This document shows, one piece after another, positions 52,120 to 58,419 of a DNA stretch of 64,000 nt. The stretch comes from Ornithinibacillus xuwenensis (lineage in GTDB: Bacteria; Bacillota; Bacilli; Bacillales; Amphibacillaceae), in NCBI RefSeq assembly GCF_039614845.1, contig NZ_JBDIML010000001.1, positions 186,001-250,000 of the forward strand, in the 5' to 3' direction. The notes under the pieces were generated by a model. That model did not search any database. It had not been told where the DNA came from and saw only the letters and a program-made list of their open reading frames with translations. How positions within the stretch are numbered: position 1 is the first letter of the stretch; the number at the start of each line of letters is the position of its first letter. The translations under genes were made by a program, and so were the position numbers.

Positions 52120-52314
52120 TCAGCTAAGCTTAATTTCCTCTTTGTGCTGTTTATAAAACTCATGTAGTTTAATAGCATTATCTAGAGAAATACTCCCTAT
52201 CTCAATTTTTCCACTTCTGATTCTTGATATGGTACTTTCAGATATTCCAGTCTCTTTATGAATCTTATAACCGGTTATAGCTGAATTAATTAGCTTCTGA
52301 ATATCCTCTTTCAA
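52120..52314 (-). CDS. module 1 gene C: small HTH regulator
   Basis: 64 residues from TTG at 52314, overlapping the stop of gene B1 (TTGA) with ribosome site AGAGGTG. HTH pattern: KLINSAITGYKIHKETGISE, STISRIRSGKIEIGSISLDN. This short XRE-like fold is typical of phage DNA-binding proteins. The palindrome overlapping the operon promoter (52650-52671) is its likely operator. Translational coupling to B1 supports one operon. Confidence 0.75.
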   Translation of the reverse strand: MKEDIQKLINSAITGYKIHKETGISESTISRIRSGKIEIGSISLDNAIKLHEFYKQHKEEIKLS

Positions 52315-52427
52315 TTCTTTTCACCTCTTTTGGATTTAGCAACTTGTTTATCCCAATATAGTTTACGGGCATAAACTCCTGCTAATACTACTAAGGATAC
52401 TAACAATATGAAAATAAGAATTTTCAT
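52311..52427 (-). CDS. module 1 gene B: 38-residue membrane peptide
   Basis: ATG at 52427, no ribosome site. MKILIFILLVSLVVLAGVYA is one membrane helix, followed by a basic tail (RKLYWDKQVAKSKRGEKN). It begins inside the region of the opposed antisense promoter and lies 41 bases beyond the gene A stop, beyond the GGGG/CCCC hairpin. Its translation may depend on mRNA processing or be blocked by antisense RNA. Confidence 0.55.
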   Translation of the reverse strand: MKILIFILLVSLVVLAGVYARKLYWDKQVAKSKRGEKN

Positions 52428-52436
52428 AGTAGAATG

Positions 52437-52445
52437 TGGTATACT
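52437..52445 (+). promoter_or_regulatory. module 1 antisense promoter (extended -10)
   Basis: TGGTATACT on the plus strand, an extended -10 element without a good -35. Transcription would start near 52452, with a 5' hairpin GGGGTTAGCCCC, and run into the end of gene A1 in antisense. The same element recurs at 53052 and 53774. Confidence 0.55.
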
Positions 52446-52467
52446 TAAATTGAAGATGAGAGAGGGG

Positions 52468-52605
52468 TTAGCCCCTTCGTCTCTTTCTTCTGTTCTCTAG
52501 CCGTATTTTATTAGCTTCTAGTTTTGATTTCGTACCTTCATGCCAGAATTTGCGAATCGTAACTAAGCTAGTAAGTACGGCTATTGTTGTAAGTATGTAA
52601 TCCAC
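52468..52605 (-). CDS. module 1 gene A: 45-residue membrane peptide, toxin-like
   Basis: GTG at 52605 behind AAGGAGGTGAAAA. The peptide is MDYILTTIAVLTSLVTIRKF-W21 with a basic coiled tail ending ENRRKRRRG. One membrane helix plus a strongly basic tail is the form of type I toxins. The stop codon lies in the loop of the GGGG-TTAG-CCCC hairpin. The promoter on the same strand is near consensus. Homologous over its whole length to gene A2. Confidence 0.6.
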   Translation of the reverse strand: MDYILTTIAVLTSLVTIRKFWHEGTKSKLEANKIRLENRRKRRRG

Positions 52606-52638
52606 ATTCTTTTCACCTCCTTGTTATTTGTTAATTAT

Positions 52639-52671
52639 ATTATATCATTTTACTTGCGTATAAGCAAGTAA
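52639..52671 (-). promoter_or_regulatory. module 1 promoter with palindromic operator
   Basis: On the minus strand: TTGCTT (52667-52662), 17-base spacer, TGA-TATAAT (extended -10, 52644-52639). The perfect palindrome TTACTTGC-GTATAA-GCAAGTAA at 52650-52671 overlaps the -35, so binding there would repress the operon. Confidence 0.75.
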
Positions 52672-52725
52672 TGAGTTAATTAATTCGTGTTTTTATAAAA
52701 AATTACTATAGCAACAAAAGTAGAT

Positions 52726-52759
52726 AAAATAAAAAGAGCCTCCTTAAATAAAGAGGCTC
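52726..52759 (-). terminator. module 2 terminator
   Basis: GAGCCTC and GAGGCTC pair around ten bases; on the minus strand the stem is followed by TTTTTATTTT. The stop of gene C2 lies in the stem. Confidence 0.8.
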
Positions 52760-52931
52760 ATTCCTGAAGCTTCAATTCACGTTCTTTTATAAGATTTCTT
52801 AACTCGTCTAAATCCTCCATAGTTGCCTGGTTCCGAATAAAGCTACGTGCTCGAGATCGATTGCTAAGATATTTTGCATGGTCCTTGTTTTTTTCCTGCC
52901 AACGTTTATTCGCCTCTGTTTGATTGTTCAT
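52758..52931 (-). CDS. module 2 gene C: small helical basic protein
   Basis: 57 residues from ATG at 52931, with AAAGGAGCG upstream inside gene B2. NQTEANKRWQEKNKDHAKYL, SNRSRARSFIRNQATMEDLD. The segment RSxARSFIRNxAT with DLDELRNLI is seen in many small Firmicute phage/plasmid proteins and may form a ribbon- or helix-based DNA-binding unit. It occupies the regulator position of the module. Function unknown. Confidence 0.65.
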   Translation of the reverse strand: MNNQTEANKRWQEKNKDHAKYLSNRSRARSFIRNQATMEDLDELRNLIKERELKLQE

Positions 52932-53043
52932 TCTGTAATCGCTCCTTTTCTTTAATAAGTTTTCTTTTGGTGTGATTTAAGAAAAGGTTCCAAACACCTA
53001 ATACAGCTGCACAACCTAATAATATCGCTATTATAATCTCCAT
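52906..53043 (-). CDS. module 2 gene B: 45-residue membrane peptide
   Basis: ATG at 53043, without a ribosome site, close to the opposed antisense promoter, as in module 1. MEIIIAILLGCAAVLGVWNL is one helix, followed by a basic tail (FLNHTKRKLIKEKERLQNEQ). A longer in-frame upstream extension exists but it crosses the hairpin and the end of gene A2 in another frame, so ATG 53043 is preferred. Overlaps gene C2. Confidence 0.55.
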   Translation of the reverse strand: MEIIIAILLGCAAVLGVWNLFLNHTKRKLIKEKERLQNEQSNRGE

Positions 53044-53051
53044 AATTTTTG

Positions 53052-53060
53052 TGGTATACT
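53052..53060 (+). promoter_or_regulatory. module 2 antisense promoter (extended -10)
   Basis: TGGTATACT, identical to the module 1 element. The predicted RNA begins near 53067 with an AATGAGA...GGGG/CCCC...TCTCATT hairpin and runs antisense to gene A2. Confidence 0.55.
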
Positions 53061-53078
53061 TAGGAATGAGAGCGGGGA

Positions 53079-53216
53079 TTATTTTCCCCTTCTCATTCTT
53101 TGGTATTCTAGTCTTAGTTTTTTCATTTCTAAATTTGTCTTTTGGTTGAGGAGTCATATTTGACGAACTGTTAGAATCGAAATAACTAAGGCTATTATTT
53201 TTGCTAAGTATTCCAC
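53079..53216 (-). pseudogene. module 2 gene A: membrane peptide with TGA at the position of Trp21
   Basis: GTG at 53216 behind AAGGAGGTGAAC. It reads MEYLAKIIALVISILTVRQI, then TGA (53156-53154), then a basic tail ending YQRMRRGK and TAA at 53079. Without the TGA it would be 45 residues, the same length as gene A1, and the TGA falls exactly on the codon of Trp21 of A1. The tail still aligns (LxLEMKKLRLE with LEANKIRLE). A recent nonsense mutation or a truncated 20-residue product is likely. Confidence 0.65.
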
Positions 53217-53238
53217 TTGTTCACCTCCTTATATACAT

Positions 53239-53267
53239 ATTATACTATGCATAGTATTAAGACGCAA
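53239..53267 (-). promoter_or_regulatory. module 2 promoter with palindromic operator
   Basis: Minus strand: TTGCGT (53267-53262), 17-base spacer, TATAAT (53244-53239). ATACTATGCATAGTAT, a perfect 16-bp palindrome (53242-53257), covers most of the spacer and part of the -10. Sequence differs from the module 1 operator, so each module probably has its own regulator. Confidence 0.75.
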
Positions 53268-53301
53268 CAAAAGTATGGAATTATTTTCAATTTCTATTTT
53301 A

Positions 53302-53333
53302 AAAAGCCCAGCTGAGGGAACAGCTGGGCTTTT
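53302..53333 (-). terminator. module 3 terminator
   Basis: AAAAGCCCAGCTG pairs perfectly with CAGCTGGGCTTTT around six bases; T-run on the minus strand. It separates module 3 from module 2. Confidence 0.85.
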
Positions 53334-53336
53334 GCT

Positions 53337-53582
53337 TTATTCATCATATGGTCTATATTTCTCATGAAGTATCTGTGAAGCTTCTTTTCTACTTTCAACA
53401 TCCTCCCGTAGAAATAGCCTATCTCTATTTATTTCTTTTATAGGCGTTAACTTTCCACGTTTTACAAGTGACCCTAAAGTTTGTCTTGTAACACCTAGGA
53501 ATTCGATCACTTCTGAAGAAGTCATCACTTCCTTTTGTACAGCAGCAATAAAATCATCTTTAGTTTCTGAAGTATATCTCAT
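53337..53582 (-). CDS. module 3 gene C: MerR/excisionase-type HTH protein
   Basis: 81 residues, ATG at 53582 with AAAGGAGC upstream, directly behind gene B3. VMTSSEVIEFLGVTRQTLGS, LVKRGKLTPIKEINRDRLFL, REDVESR is a complete HTH_17 winged helix as in excisionase-like DNA-binding proteins. In this module it takes the regulator place held by unrelated proteins in modules 1 and 2. Confidence 0.8.
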   Translation of the reverse strand: MRYTSETKDDFIAAVQKEVMTSSEVIEFLGVTRQTLGSLVKRGKLTPIKEINRDRLFLREDVESRKEASQILHEKYRPYDE

Positions 53583-53583
53583 A

Positions 53584-53757
53584 TTATTTGCTCCTTTTAT
53601 TTGGAAGTAAAAGCTTTAAGATGAAAATTAAAAACCAAAGAATTGACACAGAGAAACCAATCCAACTCAATACACTCATATTACTAAAACCTAATTCAAC
53701 TAGATATGCAGCTAAAATAATGAACACTAAAAAGTCTGTTGTAGATATTCTTTTCAT
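53584..53757 (-). CDS. module 3 gene B: 57-residue two-TM peptide
   Basis: ATG at 53757 (no ribosome site). Two hydrophobic helices (FLVFIILAAYLVEL and VLSWIGFSVSILWFLIFILK) and a basic end LLPNKRSK. It starts next to the opposed promoter at 53774, as gene B does in the other modules. A longer upstream frame crosses the hairpin and is less likely. Confidence 0.55.
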   Translation of the reverse strand: MKRISTTDFLVFIILAAYLVELGFSNMSVLSWIGFSVSILWFLIFILKLLLPNKRSK

Positions 53758-53773
53758 AATTTTATGGAGAATG

Positions 53774-53782
53774 TGGTATAAT
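53774..53782 (+). promoter_or_regulatory. module 3 antisense promoter (extended -10)
   Basis: TGGTATAAT on the plus strand. The RNA would start near 53789 and fold its 5' end into AAGGGGAGA-ATT-TCTCCCCTT (53792-53812), a perfect 9-bp stem, then run antisense through gene A3. Confidence 0.6.
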
Positions 53783-53818
53783 ATTATTGGGAAGGGGAGA
53801 ATTTCTCCCCTTGTGGTT

Positions 53819-53923
53819 TTAGTCCTTATCATTGCCTTTTATTCTATCGTATATATCAAGTGACCCCTTGATAATTGCGATTATTCCGGCAATGATGAGG
53901 ACTATATTTCTTACATCCTCCAT
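53819..53923 (-). CDS. module 3 gene A: 34-residue membrane peptide, toxin-like
   Basis: ATG at 53923 behind AAAAGGAGGTGAAAA. MEDVRNIVLIIAGIIAIIKG, then SLDIYDRIKGNDKD: one short membrane helix and a polar tail, the size of type I toxins. The stop is seven bases before the 9-bp hairpin. It is not obviously homologous to A1 and A2 in sequence, but holds the same place with the same ribosome site. Promoter TTGACT-17-TATAAT lies upstream. Confidence 0.6.
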   Translation of the reverse strand: MEDVRNIVLIIAGIIAIIKGSLDIYDRIKGNDKD

Positions 53924-53949
53924 TTTTTCACCTCCTTTTCTATATCTTT

Positions 53950-53978
53950 ATTATATAATACCTACTAACTAAAGTCAA
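53950..53978 (-). promoter_or_regulatory. module 3 promoter
   Basis: Minus strand: TTGACT (53978-53973), 17-base spacer, TATAAT (53955-53950), a near-consensus sigma-A promoter. No clear palindrome overlaps it, unlike modules 1 and 2. Confidence 0.8.
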
Positions 53979-54036
53979 TAGATATTTGGTATTTTATTCT
54001 ATTTTTTAATAAAAAAACCAACCATAGTAGGTTGGC

Positions 54037-54387
54037 TTAATCTTTCCATATTCTATCCTTTCGTTCAAAACCTGCCGCCTTATCACCATATAAATACTCA
54101 CTCATTAACTGGCTAGTAAATTCCTTTAATTCTTCTGGAGTATACTCTAAAACCTCATTGTTCACTTTGTATCTACCATTATCCAATCGTTTTACATCCA
54201 TTCGATACCTTGAACGTAATTCATCATTTAACTTATAAAAGTCTTCTTGCATACGTTCTATAATGGATTCCAACATATCTTGATATAAGTTAGATAATTT
54301 AACTTTCTTAAACCTCTCGATGTCTTGATGGAATACTTTTATTGCCATTGGGTAAGCTATGTATCTTTTTATCAAGTTCGAACTCAC
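54037..54387 (-). CDS. conserved prophage protein, paralog of 8787-9140
   Basis: 116 residues from GTG at 54387 (AGGTGAGAAGA upstream). NLYQDMLESIIERMQEDFYK, ELRSRYR and EELKEFTSQLMSEYLYGDKA are shared with the prophage 1 protein; overall roughly three quarters of residues agree by eye. It lies near the right end of prophage 2, leftward. Function unknown. Confidence 0.7.
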   Translation of the reverse strand: MSSNLIKRYIAYPMAIKVFHQDIERFKKVKLSNLYQDMLESIIERMQEDFYKLNDELRSRYRMDVKRLDNGRYKVNNEVLEYTPEELKEFTSQLMSEYLYGDKAAGFERKDRIWKD

Positions 54388-54538
54388 TCTTCTCACCTGC
54401 TCTTTTAACGAAAGTTTCCTTAGTATCATACCATCCTTGTCCCTCTTGATGAAAAGGGTTAAGGATTTTATCCAATAATTCCTCATCTCCTAAATACAAT
54501 TTCTTCAACTCCATTTCAGTTTTACAATAGTGTACCAA
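54308..54538 (-). CDS. possible small gene overlapping the conserved gene start
   Basis: TTG at 54538; up to 76 residues. The first ~48 (EMELKKLYLGDEELLDKILN, FHQEGQGWYDTKETFVKRAG, EKSEFELDK) look protein-like, but the last ~27 are out of frame over the next gene. It may be a gene whose original end was lost when the conserved gene was joined to it. No family recognised. Confidence 0.35.
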   Translation of the reverse strand: MVHYCKTEMELKKLYLGDEELLDKILNPFHQEGQGWYDTKETFVKRAGEKSEFELDKKIHSLPNGNKSIPSRHREV

Positions 54539-54539
54539 A

Positions 54540-55220
54540 ATGGTGGTATTAATTAGTTGGAAAATTCTAGAGAAAAGGCTGTCATTTTGTATGAATAATA
54601 CATTTAGGACGGAAAAATTTCATTTAATCTTAACTGAATCAGTTGATTATTTAGGAATTCATCAGATATATCATTGTCAATTGAATATTGATTATCACTT
54701 TAAACTAGGTCATCTAAACTACATCCAATAATTTCAGTAATCATCGCGCTCTTAAAAGGGTAATCTTTAAACGACCATAGATATATCTTGAGATAGTGTA
54801 TTCGGTGTGTTTGGATATGGAATATTAGTAGTAATACTTTAAAAACATCACAAAAAAATCACAGAAAAAAGTAATAATATGAAAATGGGCGAAACAAACG
54901 TTCGGAGTTGTGTGAATACAACACTCGAATTAATTAGGACTAGATATTTGAAATAATAGAGAGAAATCGAATATAAGATATTTATAGTACTATCAATTTT
55001 TGTTCTTTTCTCGTATAATTATATAGATGGATACCATAGCGCCATTTTCGTATGAATTTAGAAATTGGCGCTTCTTAGAATTGGAAACAGGAATTCGATT
55101 AATACATATAATCTCAGTCCATTTTTAAAATTATATAATGAGATGCATCACATAAAATATAATAAGAAAGTCATGCTACAGATAAAGACAATTGAATTGG
55201 TGTTGGAGAGGGAGATTTTA
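54540..55220. other. right end of prophage 2 and mreB upstream region
   Basis: No convincing gene in this 680-base AT-rich stretch. On the minus strand a short frame (MITEIIGCSLDDLV, TAA, then about 34 more codons) could be gene debris. ATCACA repeats at 54847 and 54858 (11 bases apart) are candidate right integrase arm sites. The prophage-chromosome junction must lie between these and the mreB ribosome site; it was not resolved. TATAAT at 55013 may serve mreB. Confidence 0.5.
54847..54863. repeat. paired ATCACA repeats, candidate right integrase arm sites
   Basis: ATCACA at 54847 and 54858, spaced 11 bases, mirrors the CCTCACA pair beside the integrase gene (13614, 13625). Confidence 0.4.
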
Positions 55221-56264
55221 TTGGCGATTTTTGGATTTTCTCAAGACTTGGGAATTGATTTAGGTACAGCAAATACACTAGTTTTTATTAAAGGTAAGGG
55301 TGTTGTATTAAGAGAACCGTCTGTTGTAGCACGAAATATTGAAACAGGTGAAATAGAGGCTGTTGGAAACGCAGCAAAAAATATGATAGGTAGAAGCCCA
55401 GGAAACATTTCGGTTATAAGACCAATGAAAGATGGGGTTATTGCTGATTATGATACGACTGCTGTTATGATGAAGTATTATATAAAAAGAGCAATGCGAA
55501 ATCGTTCTTTCTTTGCCAAAAAACCAAATGTAATGATTTGCGTTCCATCGGGAATAACGATGGTAGAGGAAAGAGCTGTTATTGATGCATCAAAACAGGC
55601 TGGTGCTAAAGAGGCATTCCCAATTGCAGAGCCTTTTGCTGCTGCAATTGGAGCTGGATTACCAGTATGGGAGCCTACCGGAAGTATGATCGTTGACATT
55701 GGCGGAGGAACAACAGAAGTAGCGGTTATTTCTCTTGGTGGTATTGTGACAAGTAGGTCTATACGAATTGCTGGCGATGATATGGATGAATCCATTATTC
55801 AGTACATTCGCAAGACGTATAATTTAATGATTGGTGAAAGAACGGCAGAGCAGATTAAAATGGAAATTGGTTCTGCAGGTGGAGAGAATTTAGAAGCGGA
55901 ATCAATGGATATTCGTGGGAGGGATTTACTCTCAGGCTTACCGAAGACCATTACAATTAATGGGAAAGAAATAGCAGCAGCATTACAAGATACAGTAGAT
56001 GCAATTATTGACGCAGTTAAGACAACATTAGAAAAAACGCCACCGGAATTAGCAGCAGATATCATGGACAGGGGAATCGTTTTATCTGGTGGTGGTTCTT
56101 TATTACGCAATTTGGATAGTGTTATCAGTGAGGAAACGAAGATGCCAGTGTTTGTTACAGATAATCCGCTAGATAGTGTTGTAATTGGAACAGGTAAGTC
56201 ATTGGAATATATTCAACACTTTAAATCACAACCAAACGTGTCGACTCGTCCTACGATAGAATAA
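55221..56264 (+). CDS. mreB: rod-shape-determining actin-like protein MreB
   Basis: 347 residues from TTG at 55221, with GGAGAGGGAG seven bases upstream; a longer upstream frame has no ribosome site and no homology. Actin motifs: LGIDLGTANTLVFIKGKGV, IVDIGGGTTEVAVISLGGI and GIVLSGGGSLLRNLD. It forms membrane-bound filaments guiding cell-wall elongation. Normally next to radC; here the prophages separate them. First gene of mreBCD-minCD. Confidence 0.97.
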   Translation: MAIFGFSQDLGIDLGTANTLVFIKGKGVVLREPSVVARNIETGEIEAVGNAAKNMIGRSPGNISVIRPMKDGVIADYDTTAVMMKYYIKRAMRNRSFFAKKPNVMICVPSGITMVEERAVIDASKQAGAKEAFPIAEPFAAAIGAGLPVWEPTGSMIVDIGGGTTEVAVISLGGIVTSRSIRIAGDDMDESIIQYIRKTYNLMIGERTAEQIKMEIGSAGGENLEAESMDIRGRDLLSGLPKTITINGKEIAAALQDTVDAIIDAVKTTLEKTPPELAADIMDRGIVLSGGGSLLRNLDSVISEETKMPVFVTDNPLDSVVIGTGKSLEYIQHFKSQPNVSTRPTIE

Positions 56265-56276
56265 GCAGGTGTTTTT

Positions 56277-57143
56277 ATGTCATTATTTCGAAAAAAAAGA
56301 TTGTTTACATTATTAATCGGTATAATCGTTCTTGTAGCCTTAATTGGTTTTTCGCTTCGGGACCGTTCGGAGTTATCAACAGTTGAGCAATTTGTTAATG
56401 ATACAATTGGTTGGATACAAAATGCAATTTCAGCACCCGTAAAGTATGTGGCAAATATCGTTGAAAATATAGACGATATTCGTGATACATATGACGAAAA
56501 TCAGTTGTTAAGAGAAAAGTTAGCACAGTATAAAGGATTAATTTACGAAGCACAGGAAATAAAAGAGGAAAATCAAGAATTAAGAGGATTACTCGATAAA
56601 GCTGATTCTATTCGTTCCTACAATCCTATTCATGCAACCGTAACAGCGAGATCTCCAGAGCATTGGATTGAACAAGTGACAATTAATAAAGGAGATATAG
56701 ATGGTGTAGAAGTGAATATGGCAGTAATTACGGCTGATGGAATGGTTGGTAAAATTCAGAGTGTATCAAAGGCTACATCTACAGTCCAATTACTGTCTGG
56801 ATTTGATGAATTTAATCGTATTTCTGCAACAATTTCTCGTGAAGACGAGGGCGATGATATTTTTGGGTTAATTGAAGAATACGACGAAGAAACCGACTCT
56901 TTATTATTTCGAATAATCGAGGAATCAGATCAAGATCTAAAAGAAGGAGAACTTGTTGTATCATCTGGAATGGGCGGTGTGTTTCCTGCGGGATTACCAA
57001 TAGGAACAGTCAAGGAAGTTGTCCCCGATCAGTATGGTTTAACAAGAACTGCTTTGGTAAAACCAGCTGCTAACATGTATGAAATTAATAATGTTGTAGT
57101 CGTTGATCGCAAATTGGATGGAGAAGAGGGGGATCAGGAATGA
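56277..57143 (+). CDS. mreC: rod-shape-determining protein MreC
   Basis: 288 residues. One N-terminal TM helix (LFTLLIGIIVLVALIGFSLR), a coiled coil (~65-110) and the beta-barrel domain (ATVTARSPEHWIEQVTINKG, VVSSGMGGVFPAGLPIGTVK). It links MreB to the wall-synthesis enzymes outside the membrane. Overlaps mreD by four bases (ATGA). Confidence 0.96.
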   Translation: MSLFRKKRLFTLLIGIIVLVALIGFSLRDRSELSTVEQFVNDTIGWIQNAISAPVKYVANIVENIDDIRDTYDENQLLREKLAQYKGLIYEAQEIKEENQELRGLLDKADSIRSYNPIHATVTARSPEHWIEQVTINKGDIDGVEVNMAVITADGMVGKIQSVSKATSTVQLLSGFDEFNRISATISREDEGDDIFGLIEEYDEETDSLLFRIIEESDQDLKEGELVVSSGMGGVFPAGLPIGTVKEVVPDQYGLTRTALVKPAANMYEINNVVVVDRKLDGEEGDQE

Positions 57144-57661
57144 GGCGTTTATTCCTCCCCCTTATTCTCCTACTCCTTGTAGTTTTAGAGGGAGTTGCAT
57201 TAGATATATTACCTAGTAATTTAATCGATGGTGATCTAATGATTACACCTCATTGGGTACTGATGTTCTTAGTACTTGTGGCCATATTTTATGATAGTGA
57301 AGAAACATATCATTCTATTTTGTATGCGATGGTTTTTGGATTATTGATTGATATCGCCTACACTGGCATCTTAGGTGTCTACATGTTTACTTATGGCGGT
57401 GTAATCTACATTATCCATGGATTAAGAAATATGTTGCACAGCAATATTTATACGATTCTATTGTTTGGTATAATGGGTGTAGCAGCTGCCGATTTCATTA
57501 TAAATATCATATTTTACGTCATTGGTATTATGGATGCTCTCTGGATGGACTATTTAATGTATCGATTAATCCCATCCATATTAGCGAATTCTTTATTTGT
57601 TTTATTATTTTACCCGTTATTTGCAAAGCGGCTTGCTAAATGGAGAGAGCAGTTGAGTTAG
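57140..57661 (+). CDS. mreD: rod-shape-determining protein MreD
   Basis: 173 residues, about five membrane helices; LPLILLLLVVLEGVALDILP at the start, HWVLMFLVLVAIFYDSEETY and VFGLLIDIAYTGILGVYMFT are family features. Membrane partner of MreC. ATGA overlap with mreC. Confidence 0.94.
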   Translation: MRRLFLPLILLLLVVLEGVALDILPSNLIDGDLMITPHWVLMFLVLVAIFYDSEETYHSILYAMVFGLLIDIAYTGILGVYMFTYGGVIYIIHGLRNMLHSNIYTILLFGIMGVAAADFIINIIFYVIGIMDALWMDYLMYRLIPSILANSLFVLLFYPLFAKRLAKWREQLS

Positions 57662-57726
57662 TGATTAGCGTTTTTTTCTTAGAATCCCTACATAGCATAA
57701 AATGTAGTTCTGATGAGGTGAAAGCA

Positions 57727-58419
57727 TTGCAAGACACAAAACAAAAACAATTTATTACAATAAAAGGTACCAGAGACGGGCTTACACTTTTTATCGATGA
57801 TCGATGCTCATTTGAGGATGCGTGTAGGGAGCTTCAAGAGAAGCTATCGGTTAATCGACCTCAGAAGGACGAGCCAGTTGTACCCGTAACTGTTAAACTC
57901 GGAAATCGTTATGTGTATGATGACCAAATTGAAGAGTTAGAAAAAATCATTACCGAAGATAATCACTTTAAGGTTCAAACGTTAGAATCGAATGTAATTT
58001 TAAAAACTGAAGCTCTAGAAATGCTAGAGGATGCTGATATTAAGGTGTTTAATCGAATTGTTCGATCTGGACAAGTTCTAGAAGTTACTGGAGATATGTT
58101 GCTAATTGGGGATGTTAATCCAGGTGGAAAAGTAGTTTCAACTGGAAACATTTATATTATGGGTAGTTTACACGGAATTGCGCATGCAGGTGTGAATGGT
58201 GACCAAAATGCAATTATTACTGCTTCCTACATGAACCCGAGTCAACTCCGAATCGCAGATTACATTAGTCGTGCACCAGATTATGAATCCGACGGTGTAT
58301 ATATGGAATGTGGTCTCATTGATGACGAAAAAGATAAAATAATAATTGATAGATTACAAGTTTTAGCACATAAAAGGAAAAGGTTAAATGGATTCGAAAG
58401 GAGAATAATCAATGGGTGA
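57727..58419 (+). CDS. minC: septum site-determining protein MinC
   Basis: 230 residues from TTG at 57727 (GAGGTG upstream; the longer frame from 57640 lies over the mreD end). N-terminal domain QKQFITIKGTRDGLTLFIDD, and C-terminal beta-helix domain with RSGQVLEVTGDMLLIGDVNP and GGKVVSTGNIYIMGSLHGIA. It inhibits FtsZ ring formation away from midcell together with MinD. Confidence 0.95.
   Translation: MQDTKQKQFITIKGTRDGLTLFIDDRCSFEDACRELQEKLSVNRPQKDEPVVPVTVKLGNRYVYDDQIEELEKIITEDNHFKVQTLESNVILKTEALEMLEDADIKVFNRIVRSGQVLEVTGDMLLIGDVNPGGKVVSTGNIYIMGSLHGIAHAGVNGDQNAIITASYMNPSQLRIADYISRAPDYESDGVYMECGLIDDEKDKIIIDRLQVLAHKRKRLNGFERRIING

Noticed and set aside
14874..53216. TGA read as tryptophan in this genome
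   Set aside because: The genes with clear homologs use TGG for Trp and TGA as a stop (for example in ATGA overlaps), so reassignment is not supported; two interrupted frames are better explained by mutation or error.
54560..54760. Minus-strand frame with an internal TAA near 54705
   Set aside because: Only 14 and ~34 codons with no recognisable family; kept as possible debris in the end-region entry rather than as a gene.
55065..55220. 52-residue N-terminal extension of MreB
   Set aside because: No homology to MreB and no ribosome site at 55065; the TTG at 55221 has a strong site and starts at the conserved actin N terminus.
57640..57726. Longer N terminus of MinC overlapping mreD
   Set aside because: The conserved MinC start aligns at 57727, which has its own GAGGTG site.
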